Part shown: one piece after another, positions 58,217 through 64,000 of the stretch
Layout of the letters: the number at the start of each line of letters is the position of its first letter
How positions within the stretch are numbered: the stretch's first letter is position 1
Assembly: GCA_964551315.1 (NCBI GenBank)
Contig: CAZKCM010000006.1
Coordinates: 35,318 to 99,317 of the forward strand
DNA: 64,000 bases
DNA from: Virgifigura sp964551315
GTDB taxonomy: Bacteria; Pseudomonadota; Alphaproteobacteria; Dongiales; Dongiaceae
Direction of reading: 5' to 3'
Notes under the pieces: model-generated
Told to the model about the DNA's origin: nothing
Seen by the model: only the letters and a program-made list of their open reading frames with translations
The model's database searches: none
Made by a program: the position numbers and the translations under genes

Positions 58217-58453
58217 ATGAGCAAGCACAAAGACCGCGATCGATCCGAAGATCCGAATGCCCCGGTTGCCGGGACCCGGGGGGTCGGAGTCTATGACGAG
58301 CCCGCCTCCTCTGCCGGGAACGGCGCACCGCCCGGGAAGGTCGGGATCTACGATCGGCCGAACGGCGCCGACCATACCTCGATGTCGCCGGTCCTCATCG
58401 CCCTCGGCGCCGCGGTGGTCATCGGCATCCCCCTTCTGATCTGGGCCTTCTAG
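58217..58453 (+). CDS. Small tail-anchored membrane protein with repeated VGxYDxP motif
   Basis: 78-residue protein with a polar N-terminal region and one membrane helix at the very C-terminus (about 56-77, SPVLIALGAAVVIGIPLLIW). The soluble part contains two copies of a short motif: GVGVYDEP (about residue 22) and KVGIYDRP (about residue 40). I do not recognise the family. The ATG at 58217 is preceded by GGGAGG. First gene after the EcfG-like promoter, 18 nt before the DUF2382 gene, so probably part of the stress operon. Confidence 0.75.
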   Translation: MSKHKDRDRSEDPNAPVAGTRGVGVYDEPASSAGNGAPPGKVGIYDRPNGADHTSMSPVLIALGAAVVIGIPLLIWAF

Positions 58454-58471
58454 GGCTTCCGGGCGGCCGAC

Positions 58472-59095
58472 ATGACCGATCTCAAGGGTAGGACCGTGAC
58501 GGGTGCGGACGGTGTCGAAGGCAGGGTCGTGGCGGTCGAACCGTCGGCTGAAGGCGCGCCGCTGGCAACGATCGAACGCGCCGGTGGCGGCCATCTGCAG
58601 GTTCCGCAAGAGAGTCTGACTCACCACCCCGACGGCAGCCTCCGCCTGCCGATCAATCTCGCGACGATCGCGGCCGACGATTCGACGGGCGACGGCACCG
58701 GCCACGAGAAAACGCGGATTCCGGTCGTCGAGGAACGGCCGGTCGTCCACAAGGAGGCGGTCGAGCGCCGATACCGGGTGACGACGCGCGTGCGCGAGGA
58801 GGAGGAGATCGTCGACGAGCCCCTGCGGCGGGAGGAGGTCGAGGTCCGGCACGTGCCGATCGGCTCCTGGGTCGAGGCCCCGCCCCCAATCCGTCAGGAA
58901 GGCGCGACGACCGTCATCCCCGTCGTCGAAGAGGTCCTCTTCGTGGAGAAGCGGCTGCGGCTCCGCGAGGAGGTGCACGTCACGAAGCACCGGGTCGAGG
59001 TTCGCGATCCAAAGGCCGTGACGCTTCGCCGGGAGGAGGTGGCCGTCGAGCCGGTCGAGACCGTCCCGCCCAGCCCCCGCGTGCCGTCGTCCTGA
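58472..59095 (+). CDS. DUF2382 (YsnF/AvaK) domain protein
   Basis: 207-residue highly charged protein. A short N-terminal beta domain (KGRTVTGADGVEGRVVAVEP, about 1-60, resembling PRC-barrel-type starts) precedes the DUF2382 region (about 80-195). The latter has alternating charged repeats such as RIPVVEERPVVHKEAVERR, EEVEVRHVPIG and FVEKRLRLREEVHVTKHRVE. DUF2382 proteins are general-stress proteins in bacteria such as Bacillus YsnF; their biochemical action is unknown. Confidence 0.85.
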   Translation: MTDLKGRTVTGADGVEGRVVAVEPSAEGAPLATIERAGGGHLQVPQESLTHHPDGSLRLPINLATIAADDSTGDGTGHEKTRIPVVEERPVVHKEAVERRYRVTTRVREEEEIVDEPLRREEVEVRHVPIGSWVEAPPPIRQEGATTVIPVVEEVLFVEKRLRLREEVHVTKHRVEVRDPKAVTLRREEVAVEPVETVPPSPRVPSS

Positions 59096-59175
59096 ACACG
59101 GCAGACCCGGCGGCTGCCGTCGCCGCCGTTTCAGACACTTCTAGCCAGACATCAAATCCGAGAAAGGAAACCCTG

Positions 59176-60282
59176 ATGACCAAGACCATAGTCGCGCTTT
59201 ACGACGATTTCTCGTCGGCGCAACGAACCCTCCGGGACCTTGTCGAAGGCGGGTTTCCCCGCGACGACGTCAGCCTGATGGCCAATAACCCCGATGGGGC
59301 CGGTGGCGAGGCCGGAACCGCACGCGCCGGGACCGACACCGCCGAAGAGGGCACCAGCGGCGCCGCGATCGGCGCCGGCACCGGCGCAGCGGTCGGCGGG
59401 ATCGGTGGGCTGCTCGTCGGAATGGGCGCTCTCGCCATTCCCGGAATCGGTCCAATCGTCGCGGCCGGGCCGCTTGCGGCCGCGCTGGTCGGTGCCGGGG
59501 CCGGGGCCGTCGCCGGCGGCCTGATCGGCGCGCTGACCGATGCCGGCATCCCGGAGGAGGAGGCCGGCTGGTACGCCGAAGGCGTGCGCCGCGGCGGGAC
59601 GCTGGTCGCGGTGCGGGCGGACGATGCGGCGGCGGCGCGCGCCGCTGGCGCTATGGAGCGGAACGATCCGGTCGACATCGAGACTCGCGCCGGCGAATGG
59701 CGCGAGACCGGATGGACAGGCTTCGACGCGGAGGCCACGTCCCGCGCCGCAGAAGAGCGGAGCCAACGGCCCAGCATCGCCGGCACCGAGCGTGCGACGG
59801 GGGCGGCATCTACGGCCACGACCGAGCCCGCGGCCGGTCTCGGCCGCGAGGCCGGCGCCGATCGCGGGGAAACGCGCATCCCGGTGGTGGAAGAAGAGGC
59901 CAGGATCGGCAAGCGAGAGGTGTCGCGCGGCGGCGTGCGCGTGCGCAGCTACGTCACCGAGCGGCCGGTCGACCAGACGGTCCGGCTGCGCGACGAGACG
60001 GTCCGTGTGGAACGCCGCCCGGTGGATCGCCCGGTCGCCTCGGGCGAAACCGGCGAGGCGTTCCAGGAGAAGTGGGTGGAAGTGACCGAAACCGACGAAG
60101 AGGCGGTCGTCTCGAAGGAGCCGCGCGTCGTCGAGGAAGTGGTCGTCGGGAAGGACGCCGAAACCCGCGAGGAGCATGTCCGCGACAGCGTCCGCCGCAC
60201 CGACGTCGAGATCGAGAACATTCCGGGCGAGGACGGGCGGAGCGGCGCTGCCCCGAAGCCGCCGGAGACGTCGCGGCGCTGA
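59176..60282 (+). CDS. General-stress protein: YflT-like N-terminus fused to DUF2382
   Basis: 368-residue protein. Residues 1-155 are a YflT/GsiB-like heat-stress domain: KTIVALYDDFSSAQRTLRDL, then a long Gly/Ala-rich amphipathic segment (GAAIGAGTGAAVGGIGGLLV) and a ferredoxin-like return EEAGWYAEGVRRGGTLVAV. A linker follows, and residues about 230-360 are DUF2382 (RIPVVEEEARIGKREVSRGG, EKWVEVTETDEEAVVSKEP, RTDVEIENIPG). AGAAAGG precedes ATG 59176. Probably induced with the two genes upstream. Confidence 0.88.
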   Translation: MTKTIVALYDDFSSAQRTLRDLVEGGFPRDDVSLMANNPDGAGGEAGTARAGTDTAEEGTSGAAIGAGTGAAVGGIGGLLVGMGALAIPGIGPIVAAGPLAAALVGAGAGAVAGGLIGALTDAGIPEEEAGWYAEGVRRGGTLVAVRADDAAAARAAGAMERNDPVDIETRAGEWRETGWTGFDAEATSRAAEERSQRPSIAGTERATGAASTATTEPAAGLGREAGADRGETRIPVVEEEARIGKREVSRGGVRVRSYVTERPVDQTVRLRDETVRVERRPVDRPVASGETGEAFQEKWVEVTETDEEAVVSKEPRVVEEVVVGKDAETREEHVRDSVRRTDVEIENIPGEDGRSGAAPKPPETSRR

Positions 60283-60437
60283 CGCCGGCTCAAGAGCATA
60301 CGGAAGACCTGCGGAATGGCTCGTCGGCGCGTCCGGCGGGCCATTTCCGTGGCCGGATCGTCCGGGCGGCGCCAACCGGGCGCGTTTCGGGTATGATGGC
60401 GATCCTCCGTACGCCACCGGTCCGAAAGGAGAGCCCG

Positions 60438-61346
60438 ATGACAGAGACCGTGCGGACCTCCGGCGAGCATGAGCGTGGCGTTGTGGGCGTACCGGAGGTG
60501 ACGGGCGTCTTCCATCGGCCGACATCCTCCGTCAGCTACATCGTGGCCGATTCCGTAACGCGGGCGGCGGCGCTGATCGACACGGTGCTCGACTACGACC
60601 AGAAGGCCGGGCGGACGGCCACGGACTCGGCCGATGCCCTGGCCGCTGCGGTGGCGGCGCGGGGCCTGTCGGTCGCGTGGATCCTCGAGACGCACCTCCA
60701 CGCAGACCATCTGAGCGCGGCCGCCTACCTCAAGGAAAGGCTCGGCGGGCGCATCGGCATCGGCGCCGGCGTCACGGAAATCCAGAAAGGCTTCGCCCGG
60801 CTGTTCAACGCCGGGCCGGACTTCACGCCCGATGGCTCCCAGTTCGATCGTCTGTTCGCCGACCGGGAGCGGTTCCGCATCGGCAAGCTCGAGGCGACCG
60901 TGCTCCATACCCCGGGCCATACGCCGGGCTGCGTCAGCTATCTGATCGGCGACGCGGTCTTCGTCGGCGACGCGTTGTTCATGCCCGATTACGGCACCGC
61001 CCGCTGCGATTTCCCGGGCGGCGATGCCCGGACGCTCTATCGCTCGATCCAGCGCCTGCTGGCGCTGCCGGACGAGACGCGCGTCTTCACCGCCCACGAC
61101 TACGGGCCGGGCGGCCGGGCCTTCGCCTGGGAGAGCACGGTGGCCGAGCAGCGCGCGCGCAACGCGCATGTCGGCGGCGGCATCGGCGAGGCCGAGTTCG
61201 TGCGGCTTCGCGAGGCGCGCGACAAGGAACTGGAGCCACCGAACCTGATCCTGCCGGCGCTTCAGGTCAACATGCGCGGCGGCCGGCTGCCTCCGCCGGA
61301 AGAGAACGGCATCGTTTATCTGAAGATTCCGGTGAATCGGCTGTGA
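60438..61346 (+). CDS. MBL-fold metallo-hydrolase, persulfide dioxygenase/Blh-like
   Basis: 302-residue metallo-beta-lactamase-fold enzyme with the metal motif H86-L-H88-A-D90-H91, then HTPGHTPGCVSYLIGDAVFV and FTAHDYGPGG supplying further ligands. The sequence around DYGTARCDFPGGDARTLYRS matches the ETHE1/Blh group, which acts on glutathione persulfide or related sulfur compounds. No rhodanese domain is fused. GAAAGGAGAG lies before ATG 60438. Sulfur chemistry is inferred from family resemblance only. Confidence 0.85.
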   Translation: MTETVRTSGEHERGVVGVPEVTGVFHRPTSSVSYIVADSVTRAAALIDTVLDYDQKAGRTATDSADALAAAVAARGLSVAWILETHLHADHLSAAAYLKERLGGRIGIGAGVTEIQKGFARLFNAGPDFTPDGSQFDRLFADRERFRIGKLEATVLHTPGHTPGCVSYLIGDAVFVGDALFMPDYGTARCDFPGGDARTLYRSIQRLLALPDETRVFTAHDYGPGGRAFAWESTVAEQRARNAHVGGGIGEAEFVRLREARDKELEPPNLILPALQVNMRGGRLPPPEENGIVYLKIPVNRL

Positions 61347-61569
61347 TGCCCGCGCCGCCGGGAAACGGGCGACTGATCGGCACCCGGCGCGCACTGGTGC
61401 CTTGCGTCGGCGCTGCAGAACACCGAAACTTGCGGCCGTTAACCGTGGCGAAGTGATTGCTGGGCGCATTTGGGCGCGAAACCTTTGCCGCATGCGGCCG
61501 GCGCGGAACGCGCCGCGCGACGGAAAGGCCTGAGCCGGCAGGAAGCCGGCCGCAGGGAAGGAGGAGGCC

Positions 61570-62550
61570 ATGACGACGCTGCTCTACACCCATCCCGCCT
61601 GCCTGGAGCACAATCCCGGCTCCGGGCATCCGGAGCGGCCGGACCGGCTGAAGGCGGTGCTGGCGGCGCTGGACGACCCGGAATTTCAGGGGTTGGTGCG
61701 ACGCGAGGCGCCGATGGCGGACATCGAGCAGATCGCCCGCGTTCATCCGCGGGCCTATGTCGACCGGGTGCTGCAGGCGGTGCCGGAGAGCGGCACGGTC
61801 GGGCTCGATCCGGATACCTATCTCTCGCCCGCCTCGGGCGAGGCCGCGCTGCGTGCCGTGGGTGCGGTCTGCGCCGCGATCGATGCGGTGATGGCGGGCG
61901 AGGCGCGGAACGCCTTCTGCGCCATCCGGCCGCCGGGACACCACGCGGAGGCGGCGCAGGCGATGGGCTTCTGCCTGTTCAACCAGGTGGCGATCGGCGC
62001 CGCGCATGCCCGCGCGGTGCATGGGCTGAAGCGTGTCGCCGTGGTCGATTTCGACGTCCATCACGGCAACGGCACCCAGCACATCTTCGAGCGCGACCCG
62101 GACCTCTTCTACGCGTCGACGCACCAGATGCCGCTCTATCCCGGCACCGGCGCGGCCAGCGAGCGGGGCGTGGGCAACATCTGCAATGCGCCGTTGCCAC
62201 CTATGGCCGGCTCCGACGAGTTCCGCGCGGCGATGTCCGAGACCGTGCTTCCGGCGCTCCGAGCGTTCGCGCCGGAGCTTCTGCTGATCTCCGCCGGGTT
62301 CGATGCCCATCGCGACGATCCTCTTGCGGGGCTCAACCTGGTCGAGGACGACTACGCCTGGGCTACGGCCGAACTGCTTCGGGTGGCCGAGGCCTGCTGC
62401 GGCGGGCGCGTCGTCTCGGCGCTGGAGGGCGGCTATGACCTCCGGGCGCTCGGCGCCAGCGCGGCCGCCCATGTCCGTGCCCTGATGGCGGGCGCCGAGG
62501 CCGGAATCCGCCGATCCGCGACCCTTGCTGGAGCGCCGGGCGGCGATTAG
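61570..62550 (+). CDS. Histone-deacetylase-family protein (class II-like amide hydrolase)
   Basis: 326-residue zinc-dependent deacetylase. Catalytic features: PPGHHAEAAQAMGFCLFNQV, the zinc ligands D162 and H164 in VVDFDVHHGNGTQHIF and the aspartate of SAGFDAHRDDPL, followed by LEGGYDLRALG. Bacterial members deacetylate polyamines or protein lysines. AGGAGG stands before ATG 61570. The order HDAC-xseB-ispA-dxs is widespread in alphaproteobacteria, although no functional link is established. Confidence 0.93.
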   Translation: MTTLLYTHPACLEHNPGSGHPERPDRLKAVLAALDDPEFQGLVRREAPMADIEQIARVHPRAYVDRVLQAVPESGTVGLDPDTYLSPASGEAALRAVGAVCAAIDAVMAGEARNAFCAIRPPGHHAEAAQAMGFCLFNQVAIGAAHARAVHGLKRVAVVDFDVHHGNGTQHIFERDPDLFYASTHQMPLYPGTGAASERGVGNICNAPLPPMAGSDEFRAAMSETVLPALRAFAPELLLISAGFDAHRDDPLAGLNLVEDDYAWATAELLRVAEACCGGRVVSALEGGYDLRALGASAAAHVRALMAGAEAGIRRSATLAGAPGGD

Positions 62551-62598
62551 ACTCCGGCCCTCCGCCCGGGACCCCGCCGAACGACTCGAGGAGAGAGC

Positions 62599-62850
62599 AT
62601 GGCTGACCGCAATCCGCATCCGGATATCGCCGGGATGAGCTTCGAAGAGGCGCTCAACGAGCTGCAGATGCTGGTGAAGTCGCTGGAGAAGGGCGAAAGC
62701 AAGCTCGATGAGGCCGTGCAGTCCTACGAGCGCGGCGTTGCCCTCAAGCGTCACTGCGAGGCGAAGCTTACGGAGGCGCAGGCGAAGGTCGACAAGATCG
62801 TGCTCGGCGCCGACGGTGCCGTCTCGACGGAGCCTGCGCGGCTCGACTGA
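62599..62850 (+). CDS. xseB: Exodeoxyribonuclease VII small subunit
   Basis: 83-residue subunit that binds XseA to form exonuclease VII. The core MSFEEALNELQMLVKSLEKG and ESKLDEAVQSYERGVALKRH is diagnostic, forming a coiled hairpin. Good ribosome site GAGGAGAGAG. The partner xseA is not in the window. Confidence 0.95.
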   Translation: MADRNPHPDIAGMSFEEALNELQMLVKSLEKGESKLDEAVQSYERGVALKRHCEAKLTEAQAKVDKIVLGADGAVSTEPARLD

Positions 62851-62895
62851 GAATCTCGACCGAGGATTCCGATCAAAGAAGCAGAGGCCCCGAGT

Positions 62896-63783
62896 TTGCA
62901 TCCGATCGAAGGCGCGTTGGGCAAGGCCGCGGCGGCAGTCAACGCGGTGTTGGATCGCCTGCTGCCGCCGGCGATCGGGCCGGAACACCGCTTGGCCGAG
63001 GCGATGCGCTATGCTGCGCTCGGCGGCGGCAAGCGGATCCGGCCGTTCCTGGTGCTGAGCAGCGCCGGGCTGTTCGACGTGGCGGAGGCGAGCGCGCTTC
63101 GTGTCGCCGCGGCGATCGAGATGCTGCATTGCTACAGCCTGGTGCATGACGACCTGCCGGCCATGGATGACAGCGATCTCCGGCGGGGGCGCGCCACCCT
63201 GCACCGGGAATTCGACGAGGCGACGGCGATTCTCGCCGGCGACGCGCTGCTGACGCTGGCCTTCGAGGTCCTGGCCGATCCGGAGACCCACGGCGATCCG
63301 CAGGTGCGCGCGCAGCTCGTCCTGTCGCTTGCCCGGGCCGCTGGGCCCGCCGGGATGGTGGGCGGCCAGATGCTCGACCTCGAGGCGGAAGATCTGGACC
63401 TCGACATCGGCGCCGTCACCCGGCTCCAGCGGCTGAAGACCGGCGAGATCATCGCCTTTTCCTGCGAGGCGGGCGCGATCCTCGCCCGTGCGTCGGATGC
63501 GGCGCGCCAGGCCCTGCACGCTTATGCCCACGACCTCGGCCTTGCCTTCCAGATTATCGACGACCTGCTCGACGCCGAAGGCAGCGAGGCGGCGACCGGA
63601 AAACCGGTCGGCCGCGACAAGGCCGCCGGAAAGGCGACCTTCGTTTCGATTCTCGGCCCGGAGCGGGCGCGGGAGCAGGCCGAGATGCTCGCCCGGCAAG
63701 CAGCCCGCCATCTTGATTTCTTCGGTGAAAAGGCAGACCTTCTGCGGGGCATGGCGGGGTTCGTCATCGCCCGGCGCCGTTAG
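62896..63783 (+). CDS. ispA: Polyprenyl synthetase, farnesyl diphosphate synthase
   Basis: 295-residue trans-prenyltransferase condensing IPP with DMAPP/GPP to FPP. First aspartate-rich motif DDLPAMDD begins at D85; the second DDLLD begins at D222; GGGKRIRPFLVLSSAGLF and GGQMLDLEAED also fit. The probable start is TTG 62896, 45 nt after the xseB stop; the codon is rare and the site before it weak, but there is no better in-frame start upstream of the conserved region. Next to dxs, the entry enzyme of the same isoprenoid supply. Confidence 0.93.
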   Translation: MHPIEGALGKAAAAVNAVLDRLLPPAIGPEHRLAEAMRYAALGGGKRIRPFLVLSSAGLFDVAEASALRVAAAIEMLHCYSLVHDDLPAMDDSDLRRGRATLHREFDEATAILAGDALLTLAFEVLADPETHGDPQVRAQLVLSLARAAGPAGMVGGQMLDLEAEDLDLDIGAVTRLQRLKTGEIIAFSCEAGAILARASDAARQALHAYAHDLGLAFQIIDDLLDAEGSEAATGKPVGRDKAAGKATFVSILGPERAREQAEMLARQAARHLDFFGEKADLLRGMAGFVIARRR

Positions 63784-63825
63784 GGAGCCGCCGGTGCGCC
63801 AAGGTTAACGGAGAGGGACTCCGCC

Positions 63826-64000
63826 GTGAGTGCAACCAGCAAGACACCGCTGCTCGACACCGTTCGGGTGCCGGCCGACCTGCGTCGGCTCGAGCCGCAC
63901 CAGCTGCCGCAGCTCGCGAACGAGCTGCGGCAGGAGATGATCGAGGCGGTCTCCATCACCGGAGGCCATCTTGGGGCCGGGCTCGGCGTCGTCGAGCTGA
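63826..64000 (+). CDS. dxs: 1-deoxy-D-xylulose-5-phosphate synthase (partial)
   Basis: First 58 residues of the thiamine-diphosphate enzyme that starts the MEP isoprenoid pathway; the gene runs off the right edge. LLDTVRVPADLRRLEPHQLP, LANELRQEMIEAVSITGGHL and GAGLGVVEL are the classic Dxs N-terminus. The start is GTG at 63826 with GGAGAGGGA about 8 nt upstream. Follows ispA by 42 nt in the same direction. Confidence 0.94.
   Translation, partial: MSATSKTPLLDTVRVPADLRRLEPHQLPQLANELRQEMIEAVSITGGHLGAGLGVVEL

Noticed and set aside
61267..63711. A minus-strand open frame of more than 800 codons opposite the HDAC, xseB and ispA genes
   Set aside because: Crosses three well-supported genes and a non-coding gap, with shadow-like composition.
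1..64000. tRNA, rRNA, insertion sequences, prophage genes and CRISPR arrays
   Set aside because: Looked for in all gaps and found none; no transposase, integrase or Cas protein is encoded.

Overview
The window is GC-rich, densely packed DNA from a bacterial chromosome. Gene content points to an Alphaproteobacterium, most likely a Rhodospirillales-like lineage. The pointers are a CbtA/CbtB cobalt transporter, a CbiG-CobJ fusion, a fused NuoE-NuoF-type formate dehydrogenase subunit, an HDAC-xseB-ispA-dxs order, a candidate EcfG general-stress promoter and GTG starts. The order-level guess is inference. No rRNA, tRNA, CRISPR array, prophage or insertion sequence was recognised.

1-9.5 kb: a tripartite tricarboxylate transporter (tctC-tctB-tctA, minus strand, tctA cut by the window edge) is divergent from a four-gene plus-strand operon. 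That operon encodes a divergent succinyl-CoA-synthetase-like acid thiokinase (two subunits) and an NAD-dependent molybdenum/tungsten formate dehydrogenase (two subunits). Two nearly identical 17-bp palindromes sit between the two units. Together they look like a carboxylate catabolic module: import, CoA activation, and oxidation of formate released later.

9.5-21 kb: miscellaneous envelope and housekeeping genes. These include a Tat-exported YcbK-like peptidase, a tandem-DUF427 protein, a small lipoprotein, a CBS-domain protein, the internally deleted remnant of a methyltransferase gene, an FMN reductase, an MFS exporter, an HtrA protease followed by an OmpR-type two-component pair, and a PAP2 phosphatase.

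21-45 kb: a very large cobalamin (B12) biosynthesis and cobalt-uptake island. It holds cobC, a cobalamin riboswitch with cobU-cobW-cobN-cobO-cobQ, cbiB, cbiX-cobH-cobL-cobI-cbiG/cobJ-cobM, bluB, cobK, cbiD, cobA-cobB and cbtB-cbtA. The enzyme set is mosaic: early-cobalt ('anaerobic') markers CbiX, CbiD and CbiG coexist with CobN and the O2-using BluB, while CobG and CobF are not seen. Two of the coding regions (cobH and cbiG/cobJ) are interrupted in frame by GC-rich palindromic elements read in the same phase. A second type of palindromic repeat occurs twice in intergenic gaps.

45-57.9 kb: a TonB-ExbD-ExbB operon with a secreted protein of unknown function and a Fur-like palindrome upstream, and the p-aminobenzoate branch of folate synthesis (pabB-pabA-pabC). 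These are followed by an AraC regulator divergent from a NepI-like exporter and a medium-chain reductase, a HupE/UreJ nickel/cobalt permease with clear promoter and terminator, an FAD oxidoreductase, an enoyl-CoA hydratase/isomerase and a DUF423 protein.

57.9-64 kb: a stress cluster headed by a candidate EcfG promoter (small membrane protein, DUF2382 protein, YflT/DUF2382 protein), a metallo-beta-lactamase-fold hydrolase, an HDAC-family deacetylase, and the xseB-ispA-dxs isoprenoid cluster, with dxs running off the end.
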